Positions 15,274-23,058 of a DNA stretch of 32,560 nucleotides are shown here, in pieces; the stretch's first letter is position 1; each line of letters begins with the position of its first letter. Source of the DNA: Euryarchaeota archaeon UBA257 (lineage in GTDB: Archaea > Thermoplasmatota > Poseidoniia > Poseidoniales > Thalassarchaeaceae). A model generated the notes under the pieces. The model worked only from the letters and a program-made list of their open reading frames with translations. It ran no database searches and was not told the origin of the DNA. The stretch is taken from assembly GCA_002498985.1 (NCBI GenBank), contig DAJO01000019.1, positions 1,133 through 33,692 on the forward strand. Reading direction: 5' to 3'. The position numbers were made by a program, and so were the translations under genes.

Positions 15274-18228
15274 TCATACAAGTTCTATATCATCATCATC
15301 ATAACGATTAGAATCTGCTAACTCTTCAATCATTGGTACGGATTCTTCAATTTCGACACCTTCATCTTCATCTTCATCATCTCGATTCATAGATTCAATT
15401 AGTGCCATATGGCTGGCCCATTTACGGCGATTCATACTACTTTGTACTCCTGCAATAATCAGTAAAAATCCTACTACTAAAACAATTAGAGTCAAGGGGC
15501 GAGGATGACTAATTTCATTAATAATAATATCAATTACATTACCTAGATCTACAGTCATAATTACGGTCTTTTTAGCAGTGAAATCATCTGACCAACTCTG
15601 ACTGGTATCCAGAGTTCCGTCAATCACATAAGCCAATGGCATTGCAGTAACTAAAACAGGGATTTTGTCACCATTATTTGCATCGGAAGGGACGAATACT
15701 TTGAGATTGAAACTTAGTTCTTCATATGCACCTAATTGAATAAATGTTGAACCTGATGGACCCTCGATTTCTGCAGTCCATCCCTGCTGATCTACTTCTG
15801 CATCTAATAGAATTGTCATTTCAGTATTTCCTTCATTTTTTACTTTCATCTGGATAGAATAGTCTTCTCCAGGGAGTAATTTCCTATCTTGAGTGACTTG
15901 GACTATCTCTAAATTAGGCATATCAGAGGCAATCTCAAAGGTCATAGGTAAGTCGAAATATCTAGGGTCGGATTCTTCGGTATCTTCAATCACTCTTAGA
16001 TAAATTGTGTGGTTACCCTGTTCGACTTGAGTTGTGAGAGTGACTGTTACAAATACTTCAATAAATCCTCCGGGGCTTAGTGAAACACGGGGCACTGCTT
16101 CATTATTTTCATCTTCAATCCTAAACTGCCATTGCCCGTATATTGGACTAATATCTAAATTTTCCTGTAGAGTTGCAGGATTCTGAATTCTCCACCAAAG
16201 AGCAGTATCTCCTGAATTAGCGCTACTAGTAATTCTGGCTCTTAAATCTACAACAGCATTATCTGAACCGGGGGAGCAAAGTGAAACTTTAATCTGACCT
16301 AATGGAGAACCATCGCAATCTTGTGATACTTCCGCCCTTATGCCAAATGTCCTTTGAATAGTGAATATTATTGTACTTCTAAGTGACGAATTACCAGAAC
16401 TAGTGACTTCAATTTCTATAGTTCCTAAGTCGTCATCGGCACGATCATTAGATGGTTTGATATTTAGCAATAATACTTGAGTCGCGTGCCTCTCTAAGAA
16501 AGAGGAATGGAATGTCCCATCTCCAACATCCTCTAGTATTCTTTCTCCAGTATTATTATCATAGACTTGAATTATGGATTTGGAGCGTTTTAAGACATCT
16601 ATACGGAACATGTCTGCATCGAAACCTGTGTTGAATATTTCAAGGAGGAATGGAGTAAACTCTCCATATTCGACATATCTCGGTATAGTATTGTCGATAT
16701 CATCAGGACGGGTAGAGTTCGCAATAGGGAGTTCATGTTCTTCGTCCCAAACAGATACTGCTGGAGGTTGGAAAACGTCAATCTTCTCTAATATCACATT
16801 CAAGGTATCTTGATGCACTACCGTTTGAACCCCATCAACTTCAGCTTCAGCTACAGCACGGATATCTATACTACTAGGAGTCCCAGTTAAATCATCTGGA
16901 GCCTGCAATGTGAGAATAGGATTCAAAATATCTCCGCCAGCATCCAAAGAATAGATACTTGAATCTGAATCAAATTCGATTAACCAAGAACTGCCGAGAT
17001 TCGTCATTACTTCAAGTTCAACAGACATAGATTTAGTAGAGTCTCCTCTATGGACCAGTTGGAGAGGTATTGGAGTTATTTCTCCTGGAGCGATGTATTC
17101 TACTTGCCTATCCATTCCATGATTAATTGAAACACCAAATTGATGCATTTCAACGGGCTGATGTTCAATCAGAACTAAGTTCCCTTGTATGTCTGTCACT
17201 TCTAATTCTACAGTATATTCGCCGGCAGGTACACCTCCTGGGTATGTCCAGGAATAATGTCCAAATATTCCTTCATTTGTATCATCTATGTCTGGATCAT
17301 CGTCACTAATTTCTTTATCAATTCTGTAGTTCCCTAGCGAATCTCTAAGTAATAATCTGACACTATCAATATCATATCTACCAAATGCACTTTTTACATC
17401 GAAAGTAAATTGCATCAATCTCTGATCGATAATATCGTTAGGGTACCATTCTAAGACTGGACCTTCTGAAAGTTCATCTCCATCTCTTTGTAAATATACA
17501 ACACTATTGGAAATTGCATTTGTTTCTACTTCAATTTCAGAATGGCGATTAGATTCGCCATCGATTTCATTCCATGCAACTTCTGCAGTACAAGTAGAGC
17601 CGAATGGACCGCCGCTGCTATCACATCCAGACATTTCTGCAGAAATTGTAATTTCAATGGTTTCATCTTCTAGTATCATGAAAGAACTGGTAGATCCAAG
17701 GTCAACTTCAAATTCTTCATGATCGAAGTTACAACTATTACCAATTCCAGTATTGCATGCATCTGCACTCCACTCTGCTTGTCCTATGGAAGAGCCACCC
17801 GCTCTCACATTGATAGTCCAATCAACTGATGACCCGCTTGGCCCAACTGCTTTCAAGAAAAGATCCAATGGCAAGTAATAAGTTCCAGAACTTGAACCTT
17901 GATTAGGACGACCGAATACCTCTATCGATGATAACAATTCTTGACTAATAAATTCTATTGTTTCGTCTAAAGCACTAGCTGTTTCTTGACCGCCAGAGTC
18001 AGGTATTTTTGTAGTAATTAATCCGTCTCCATCAGTTGTAGAATCGGCAGATGCGAGATAAAGTGTGTAAAGTTCAATTGTTTCCTCTGTATTGCTTAAA
18101 ATTGGACTTTCCTCCAACTCTAAATTAGTTACTTGGGAAGAATACAGCGGAGTTAACATTAGTAATGTCAGAAAAAGAGCAATACGGGCGGTTTTGACAC
18201 CTCTCCGAGCGTTCCTAGTCACTTGCAC
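15274..18228 (-). CDS. Large membrane-anchored surface protein with NEW3/CARDB-like domains
   Basis: About 984 residues from the GTG at 18228. A signal segment (TARIALFLTLLMLTPL) is followed by a long beta-rich ectodomain. Its last third has NEW3/CARDB-like features: LLPGEDYSIQMKVKNEGNTE, GWTAEIEG, LGAYEELSFNLKVFVPSDA. One membrane helix (LTLIVLVVGFLLIIAGVQ) precedes a basic NRRKW and a very acidic cytoplasmic tail (NRDDEDEDEGVEIEE, ending DDDDIELV). The frame stays open upstream through the antisense of tRNA-Leu, and the VQGVGFEPTKALPPELKSG it yields there is translated tRNA, not protein. In-frame GTG codons at 18228 and 18222 just before the signal segment are the credible starts; TTTAAC lies about 20-27 bases upstream. 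It precedes the giant transglutaminase-like gene by about 78 bases, with the same topology. No enzymatic motif seen; adhesion, scaffold or binding partner is an inference. Confidence 0.82.
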   Translation of the reverse strand: MQVTRNARRGVKTARIALFLTLLMLTPLYSSQVTNLELEESPILSNTEETIELYTLYLASADSTTDGDGLITTKIPDSGGQETASALDETIEFISQELLSSIEVFGRPNQGSSSGTYYLPLDLFLKAVGPSGSSVDWTINVRAGGSSIGQAEWSADACNTGIGNSCNFDHEEFEVDLGSTSSFMILEDETIEITISAEMSGCDSSGGPFGSTCTAEVAWNEIDGESNRHSEIEVETNAISNSVVYLQRDGDELSEGPVLEWYPNDIIDQRLMQFTFDVKSAFGRYDIDSVRLLLRDSLGNYRIDKEISDDDPDIDDTNEGIFGHYSWTYPGGVPAGEYTVELEVTDIQGNLVLIEHQPVEMHQFGVSINHGMDRQVEYIAPGEITPIPLQLVHRGDSTKSMSVELEVMTNLGSSWLIEFDSDSSIYSLDAGGDILNPILTLQAPDDLTGTPSSIDIRAVAEAEVDGVQTVVHQDTLNVILEKIDVFQPPAVSVWDEEHELPIANSTRPDDIDNTIPRYVEYGEFTPFLLEIFNTGFDADMFRIDVLKRSKSIIQVYDNNTGERILEDVGDGTFHSSFLERHATQVLLLNIKPSNDRADDDLGTIEIEVTSSGNSSLRSTIIFTIQRTFGIRAEVSQDCDGSPLGQIKVSLCSPGSDNAVVDLRARITSSANSGDTALWWRIQNPATLQENLDISPIYGQWQFRIEDENNEAVPRVSLSPGGFIEVFVTVTLTTQVEQGNHTIYLRVIEDTEESDPRYFDLPMTFEIASDMPNLEIVQVTQDRKLLPGEDYSIQMKVKNEGNTEMTILLDAEVDQQGWTAEIEGPSGSTFIQLGAYEELSFNLKVFVPSDANNGDKIPVLVTAMPLAYVIDGTLDTSQSWSDDFTAKKTVIMTVDLGNVIDIIINEISHPRPLTLIVLVVGFLLIIAGVQSSMNRRKWASHMALIESMNRDDEDEDEGVEIEESVPMIEELADSNRYDDDDIELV

Positions 18229-18250
18229 GCTTCCCGGCTGTTCACAGGGT

Positions 18251-18257
18251 GTTAAAG
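18251..18257 (-). promoter_or_regulatory. Candidate TATA-like element for the surface-protein pair
   Basis: CTTTAAC on the minus strand lies 22-28 bases before the two candidate GTG starts. This spacing fits a leaderless or nearly leaderless archaeal transcript. Short and degenerate, so weak. Confidence 0.25.
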
Positions 18258-18346
18258 AGTTCTCATCATAAGTTCCGCATATGCATCTATTTCCGGGACA
18301 TATTGGAGCCGCGCGATTCAAGACTAAGTTCGTACGCCGATGGCAC

Positions 18347-18431
18347 GCAGGGGTACCCGAGTGGTCAAAGGGGCCGGACTTAAGCTCCGGTGGCAAGGCC
18401 TTCGTGGGTTCGAATCCCACCCCCTGCACCA
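18347..18431 (+). tRNA. tRNA-Leu (anticodon UAA)
   Basis: A full cloverleaf can be drawn. The acceptor stem GCAGGGG/CCCCTGC is followed by discriminator A and an encoded CCA (18429-18431). The D arm is CCCGAGTGGTCAAAGGG. The anticodon stem CCGGA/TCCGG encloses loop CTTAAGC, giving anticodon TAA. A long variable arm (TGGCAAGGCCTTC region) marks a class II tRNA, and the T arm is GTGGG-TTCGAAT-CCCAC. It decodes UUA leucine codons, frequent in this A/T-rich genome. No intron. It is transcribed away from the surface-protein genes and converges with folB, whose stop lies 23 bases beyond. Confidence 0.98.
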
Positions 18432-18453
18432 TAAACTCAAAATTATGTGGAAA

Positions 18454-18873
18454 TCACTTGATTTTCGTCATTGAACAACCTAATCTTCCATCTCCATCTA
18501 AGATATCTAACTTAGTTATAACCACTGATGCTGCTTTCACAATGGTTGGAGCAGATATCTCTTCCAATAATCGATTTGCTAATGTCTCAAGAAGAGAAAA
18601 ACGACCAATTGATAACACGTCGTCCAAAGAATCTATGAGATACTCATAGTTCAATACTTCATTCAGATCATCATTATTTGGATTTAGAATGTCTGAAAGC
18701 ATTACATATATGTCAAACCTTACTTTTTGAGGATTACCAATCTCGAAATCATGAACTCCAATGTCTACATCTCTAACTACATCTTCTAAAAATAGTGTTG
18801 TTACTCCATTGTAAGAAGACAATAAATTAGTAATCGCATCTTTATGGGAGGTCATAGAATCACTCAGTTTCAA
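18454..18873 (-). CDS. folB: Dihydroneopterin aldolase-family protein
   Basis: 139 residues. FolB forms 6-hydroxymethyl-dihydropterin from dihydroneopterin in folate synthesis. Family features in order: TTLFLEDVVRDVDIGVHDFE (first strand, IGV.D.E), a second strand QKVRFDIYVML, LNYEYLIDSLDDVL (the D-Y pattern), FSLLETLANRLLEEI (the conserved ETLA helix with its glutamate), and a final strand VVITKLDIL carrying a lysine. An N-terminal extension of about 25 residues precedes the usual start. Its first 14 bases overlap the end of the SDR gene, indicating translational coupling. Most archaea use other aldolases (MptD), so a bacterial-type FolB suggests a tetrahydrofolate pathway of bacterial origin. 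An alternative pterin substrate cannot be excluded. Confidence 0.85.
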   Translation of the reverse strand: MKLSDSMTSHKDAITNLLSSYNGVTTLFLEDVVRDVDIGVHDFEIGNPQKVRFDIYVMLSDILNPNNDDLNEVLNYEYLIDSLDDVLSIGRFSLLETLANRLLEEISAPTIVKAASVVITKLDILDGDGRLGCSMTKIK

Positions 18874-19618
18874 ACACTACATCCCTTGTTCTTGAAAGAA
18901 ACCTTTCACCAGAATCGACATATATGACCTGTCCAGTTACGGCCTTTGCAACCATCAAATAACATACAGCATCAGCAATATCTCCGGGACTTGGCCCGTA
19001 ACCCAGGGGAGAACTGGATTGCGCAAGGTCGAAACCTTCGCTAGTTTGTGAATCGCTGGCTAATGTATGACCCGGTGAAACAGCATTCACTCTAACTTTA
19101 GGCGCTAAACCTCTTGCTAAGGTATCAGTTAGCCCTAGCATAGTATATTTCGATGCTGTATAAGATAAATGATCAGGATTAGGATTATACAATTTTTGAT
19201 CTAAAATATTGACTACACTACCTCTTCTGTTTCCGTCTAATGAATCATTCATCTGTTTAATCATCATCAAAGGGACTTTTGCGTTAATTTGCATATGCTT
19301 ATCCCATGAATCAGAAGTAATTGTAGAAATATCGTCATGAATAAAAACTGACGCGTTATTTACTATCGCATTAAGATAACCGAATTCCTTTACGGAATGA
19401 GATATCAACTCTCTAGCACTAGATATATCTGACAAATCTGCCTGGAGAACAGTGGCAGAGCCACCATTTGAAATTATCATCCTTGCTGTTTCATCTGCAT
19501 CTTCAGATGAACTTCTGTGATGAATAATGACTTTGTAACCTAAATCTGAAAGACGAATACAAATCTCTCGACCAATTCGCTTGGACCCCCCCGTTACTAA
19601 CACAACGCCTTGGTCCAT
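18860..19618 (-). CDS. SDR oxidoreductase, FolM/PTR1-like pterin reductase
   Basis: 252 residues, Rossmann short-chain dehydrogenase. The cofactor loop is TGGSKRIGREI (9-19), and HHRSS (33-37) fits NADPH preference. NNAS (87-90) is followed by a catalytic set of Asp140 (NILD), Tyr153 and Lys157 (YTASK). The usual catalytic serine is replaced by Asp, as in trypanosomatid PTR1 and FolM dihydromonapterin reductases. KVRNA-type VRVNAVSPG and DAVCYLM...TGQVIYVDSG complete the fold. Overlap with folB strongly supports a pterin substrate, such as dihydromonapterin or dihydrofolate/dihydrobiopterin. Members of this family beside folB are known in Alphaproteobacteria. No clear ribosome site precedes the ATG, so it may be leaderless. 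Confidence 0.84.
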   Translation of the reverse strand: MDQGVVLVTGGSKRIGREICIRLSDLGYKVIIHHRSSSEDADETARMIISNGGSATVLQADLSDISSARELISHSVKEFGYLNAIVNNASVFIHDDISTITSDSWDKHMQINAKVPLMMIKQMNDSLDGNRRGSVVNILDQKLYNPNPDHLSYTASKYTMLGLTDTLARGLAPKVRVNAVSPGHTLASDSQTSEGFDLAQSSSPLGYGPSPGDIADAVCYLMVAKAVTGQVIYVDSGERFLSRTRDVVFETE

Positions 19619-19664
19619 GGTGTTGCGAGAGTGAGGTAAGATATGACTTCTTGTATAGGATTAA

Positions 19665-19681
19665 GTTAACATTTTACTAAC
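19665..19681. promoter_or_regulatory. Inverted repeat in the SDR/lipA divergent promoter region
   Basis: GTTA (19665-19668) and TAAC (19678-19681) flank an A/T-rich spacer within the 100-base divergent region, with a GTTAAC palindrome at the left end. Possibly an operator or overlapping promoter elements. Little more can be said. Confidence 0.2.
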
Positions 19682-19718
19682 AGAATAGTTTTCGTCATGA
19701 CCCTGCTCGTAAGTATCA

Positions 19719-20762
19719 ATGTCAACGCGACTTCCAACGATTAATGATGAAAATCATTCGATTAAAGAAGTTTTAAGACATAATGGTAAAAGTTCTCTTG
19801 AAAGAAGGAAAGAAAAAAGAAAACGTCTACCAGAATGGTTCAGAACTAGTCTACCGACTGGAGTTTCACAAAGAAAATTTAACATTACAAAGGCGAATGT
19901 ACATGAACATGGACTAAACACAGTTTGTGAAGAAGCAAGGTGTCCAAATGTACATGACTGCTGGGCTAGAGGGACAGCAACTTTCATGATCGCTGGAGAA
20001 GTTTGTACTAGAGGATGTAGATTTTGTGCTGTCGGAACAATAAAGAAGCCTCCTGAACTAAATCCTTTGGAACCAAAAGAGTTAGCGGAAGCAATAGAAA
20101 AAATGAATATTACGCATGCAGTTATCACTGTAGTGAATAGAGATGATTTGCCCGATGGAGGAGCAGAACATTACAGAAGTTGTTTGTTAGAAGTTAACAA
20201 AAGAACACCAGATGTGGGATTAGAATTGTTGTGTTCAGATCTAGAAGGAAACTTGGATGCCCTTACAAGCCTACTTGATGATTTACCAATTAAGGTATTT
20301 GCACACAACGTAGAATGCGTACCTCGACTGGATAGTATTGTTAGAGATCCAAGAGCTTCATTCGAACAGTCTCTAAAAATATTATCTCATGCCAGAAAGG
20401 TGAGGCCAGATTTGAAAATCAAGTCAAGTATTATGGTTGGTTTGGGAGAAAATGATGATGAAATTGTGGAGGCAATGAAATTACTTAGAGAAGTAGGTGT
20501 TGAGATGATTACATTGGGCCAATATCTTCAACCAAGTGACAGACACCTTCCAATCGACAGATTCCCAGAGCCAAGACAATTCGCAGACTGGGATAAAACT
20601 GCTAGAGAGTTAGGGTTCAAAGCGGTAGCAAGTGGACCTTTGGTCAGATCTTCATACAGAGCCGGGCTATTGTACGAAGAGGCTGAAGGGGCGGAACCAG
20701 TAGTTACTAGAGAATCTACAGGCTCTGCGGTCAGTTACCTAAATTCAATGAGGGAATTGTGA
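19719..20762 (+). CDS. lipA: Lipoyl synthase (radical SAM)
   Basis: 347 residues. LipA inserts two sulfurs into protein-bound octanoyl groups. Both clusters are complete: the auxiliary cluster set C70-x4-C75-x5-C81 (CEEARCPNVHDC) and the radical SAM set C96-x3-C100-x2-C103 (CTRGCRFC). ITVVNRDDLPDGGAEHY follows, then KSSIMVGLGE, TLGQYLQPS and the C-terminal RSSYRAG whose serine ligates the auxiliary cluster. Length and layout match bacterial LipA, with an N-terminal extension rich in basic residues. It is the first gene of a unit that continues into the dehydrogenase complex it modifies. The leader is short with no ribosome site, so initiation may be leaderless. Confidence 0.97.
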   Translation: MSTRLPTINDENHSIKEVLRHNGKSSLERRKEKRKRLPEWFRTSLPTGVSQRKFNITKANVHEHGLNTVCEEARCPNVHDCWARGTATFMIAGEVCTRGCRFCAVGTIKKPPELNPLEPKELAEAIEKMNITHAVITVVNRDDLPDGGAEHYRSCLLEVNKRTPDVGLELLCSDLEGNLDALTSLLDDLPIKVFAHNVECVPRLDSIVRDPRASFEQSLKILSHARKVRPDLKIKSSIMVGLGENDDEIVEAMKLLREVGVEMITLGQYLQPSDRHLPIDRFPEPRQFADWDKTARELGFKAVASGPLVRSSYRAGLLYEEAEGAEPVVTRESTGSAVSYLNSMREL

Positions 20763-20776
20763 TTGGCGAAAGCCAA
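20763..20776 (+). other. Small GNRA-loop hairpin between lipA and bkdA1
   Basis: TTGGC-GAAA-GCCAA begins at the base after the lipA stop codon: five perfect base pairs closed by a GAAA tetraloop. It may protect or punctuate the transcript between lipA and the dehydrogenase genes. An AAATAT element follows at about 20778, some 25 bases before the bkdA1 ATG, so an internal promoter could start here. Confidence 0.4.
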
Positions 20777-20807
20777 CAAATATGAGTAAGAAGATGGTGT
20801 TAGATAC

Positions 20808-22046
20808 ATGGTGAAGAAGAAGACGGAGTCAATCCATGTCCCTGACGCACCTCATCGCCCAGGAGATGAAACAAAATTTGAACAATGGAGTTGGAAGCCT
20901 GAAGATTTGAATAGATTGGATATTGAATGTTCAGTTGATGATGCAATAAATCACGCTACAGGTTTAGTTAGAGTTCTAGATGATGACCATGAAGCAAAGG
21001 GTGAATGGAATCCTAACCTTACTTCAGAAGAATTAATTTTAGGCTTAGAACATATGTTAAGGATGAGAATTTTTGATGAAAGAATGATGAAAATGCAGCG
21101 TACAGGGAAATTATCATTCTACATGAGATCTTTTGGAGAAGAAGCAGTTGCGATTGCTCAGACCATGGCTCTAAAGAATCAAGATTGGTTATTCCCTACA
21201 TACAGGCAACCAGGAGCACAGTTTGTCAGAGGAAGAGACATGGTCAGCATGATTTGTCACTGTATTGGAAATGAAGAAGACAATGTCAAGGGAAGACAAA
21301 TGCCAGTACATTACACGTATCGTGAGGGGAGATATATTTCAGTCTCAAGCCCAGTAGGCACACAATTCAGTCAAGCAGTTGGTGTAGCATTGGCATCTAA
21401 ATACAAGGAACTTGATGAAGTCACCATTACCTGGATAGGAGACGGAGCTAGTGCCGAGGGAGATTACCATTATGCACTTAATTTCGCTAGTATATTCAAA
21501 GCGCCTGTGATACTCAATGTAGTAAATAATCAATGGGCGATTTCAACCCATTCTAATTTTGCTAGTAATAATCAAAACTTTGCAATTAGAGGGATACCAT
21601 ACGGAATCCCTAGTATCAGAGTTGACGGGAATGATTTTCTCGCTTTATATTCTGTAACTAAATGGGCTAGAGAAAGAGCCGCAAAGAACCTAGGACCTAC
21701 ACATATTGAGGTACTAACTTACAGAGCAGGTGCGCATAGTAGTAGTGATGATCCATCTAGGTATAGGCCGAAAGATTCGAATGATTTTTGGCCCGGTGGA
21801 GACCCTATCGAGAGATTGAAGTTGCATTTAGTCCAAACAAATAATTGGTCAGAGAAGATGCATAAAGAACTAGAAGAAAGAATAGATTCAGAGGTTATGG
21901 ATGCATACAAGGAGGCTGTGAAATTTGGAGATCTGGCAAACGGCCCATATCCATCCTCCGATGCGATTTTTACAGAAGTTTATGAGACTCCTCCTTGGCA
22001 TTTACTAGAGCAATGGGATGAAATGAAAAGATGGAGGGATGAATAA
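20808..22046 (+). CDS. bkdA1: Branched-chain 2-oxoacid dehydrogenase E1 alpha
   Basis: 412 residues. The thiamine-diphosphate E1 component decarboxylates 2-oxoacids. The N-terminus has the HVPDAPHRPGDETKF segment found in Pseudomonas BkdA1. Then come LSFYMRSFGEEA, FPTYRQPGAQ, KGRQMPVHY, the ThDP/Mg motif GDGASAEGDYHYALNF...NNQWAIS, RVDGNDFLALY and the phosphorylation-loop-like SSDDPSRYR. Length matches BkdA1 (410). Similarity to BkdA1/BCKDHA is closer than to PDH E1 alpha, so branched-chain oxoacids from Val/Leu/Ile are the best substrate guess; pyruvate is the alternative. It overlaps the next gene by one base (TAATG). Confidence 0.93.
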   Translation: MVKKKTESIHVPDAPHRPGDETKFEQWSWKPEDLNRLDIECSVDDAINHATGLVRVLDDDHEAKGEWNPNLTSEELILGLEHMLRMRIFDERMMKMQRTGKLSFYMRSFGEEAVAIAQTMALKNQDWLFPTYRQPGAQFVRGRDMVSMICHCIGNEEDNVKGRQMPVHYTYREGRYISVSSPVGTQFSQAVGVALASKYKELDEVTITWIGDGASAEGDYHYALNFASIFKAPVILNVVNNQWAISTHSNFASNNQNFAIRGIPYGIPSIRVDGNDFLALYSVTKWARERAAKNLGPTHIEVLTYRAGAHSSSDDPSRYRPKDSNDFWPGGDPIERLKLHLVQTNNWSEKMHKELEERIDSEVMDAYKEAVKFGDLANGPYPSSDAIFTEVYETPPWHLLEQWDEMKRWRDE

Positions 22047-23056
22047 TGCCTAATATGAATATGGTTCAATCTGTAAATAGTGCCCTTGACAATATGCTAT
22101 CAAGAGATTCAGACATAGTAATCTTTGGAGAAGATGTTGGATATTTCGGGGGGGTATTTAGGACCTCTGATGGTCTACAAGAAAAACATGGCAAGCATCG
22201 TGTTTTTGACTCGCCTCTTTCTGAAGGAGGAATTGCTGCAACAGCCTTTGGGATGGGCATAAATGGTCTCAGACCAGTCGTGGAAATACAGTTCGCAGAT
22301 TACATCTTTCCGGCATATGACCAAATTGTGAATGAGATGGCAAAGGTTAGGCATCGTTCAGGAGGAGAATTCTGGTGCCCCGTCACAATTAGAACGCCTG
22401 CAGGAGGAGGTATTAGAGGAGGTCATCATCACTCGCAATCTCCAGAATCTCAATTTACACATACTCCCGGGTTGAAAGTGGTATATTGTTCCACACCATT
22501 CAATTCTAAGGGTCTTCTAATTAGTGCTATTGAGGATAATGACCCCGTAATTTTCTTCGAGCCAAAAAGATGTTACAGGGGCCCATTTTATGGAGACCCT
22601 CATAATGTTCCAACATGGAAACAACATCCAGAAGCCGAGGTTCCTGAATCATATTACAAAATACCATTAGGAGAGGCAAGATTGGCGATGGAAGGTGACA
22701 AATGTACTGTAATTGCCTGGGGCACAATGGTGCATGTGGCAGAACAAGCAATAAGAAACTCAGGAATTAGTTGTGATTTATTAGATTTACAAACATTAGT
22801 ACCTTGGGATAGAGATGCTGTAGTTAAATCAATTGAAAAGACAGGTAGATGTGTTGTTGTCCATGAAGCACCGAAGACTAGTGGATTTGGGGCCGAAATG
22901 GTTGCTTCAATACAAGAAAGATGTTTTTATCATTTAGAAAGTCCAATAGAAAGAGTCACGGGATGGGATACGCCATTCCCACATACGACAGAATGGGATT
23001 ATATGCCAAGTCCCTCTAGAATTGCTGAAGCAATACTAAAAACTCAGGAGGAATGA
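22046..23056 (+). CDS. bkdA2: Branched-chain 2-oxoacid dehydrogenase E1 beta
   Basis: 336 residues, partner of the E1 alpha to make an alpha2beta2 E1. Motifs: MVQSVNSALDNML, FGEDVGYFGGVFR, DSPLSEGGIAATAFGMG, EIQFADYIFPAYDQI, RTPAGGGIRGGHHHSQSPE, the transketolase C-domain DLQTLVPWD, and HEAPKTSGFGAE. All are typical of BkdA2/BCKDHB. The ATG shares a base with the upstream stop. The 3' end overlaps the E2 frame by four bases, or sits directly against it if E2 begins at its second ATG. Such stop-start coupling suggests equimolar synthesis of the subunits. Confidence 0.95.
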   Translation: MPNMNMVQSVNSALDNMLSRDSDIVIFGEDVGYFGGVFRTSDGLQEKHGKHRVFDSPLSEGGIAATAFGMGINGLRPVVEIQFADYIFPAYDQIVNEMAKVRHRSGGEFWCPVTIRTPAGGGIRGGHHHSQSPESQFTHTPGLKVVYCSTPFNSKGLLISAIEDNDPVIFFEPKRCYRGPFYGDPHNVPTWKQHPEAEVPESYYKIPLGEARLAMEGDKCTVIAWGTMVHVAEQAIRNSGISCDLLDLQTLVPWDRDAVVKSIEKTGRCVVVHEAPKTSGFGAEMVASIQERCFYHLESPIERVTGWDTPFPHTTEWDYMPSPSRIAEAILKTQEE

Positions 23057-23058
23057 AT

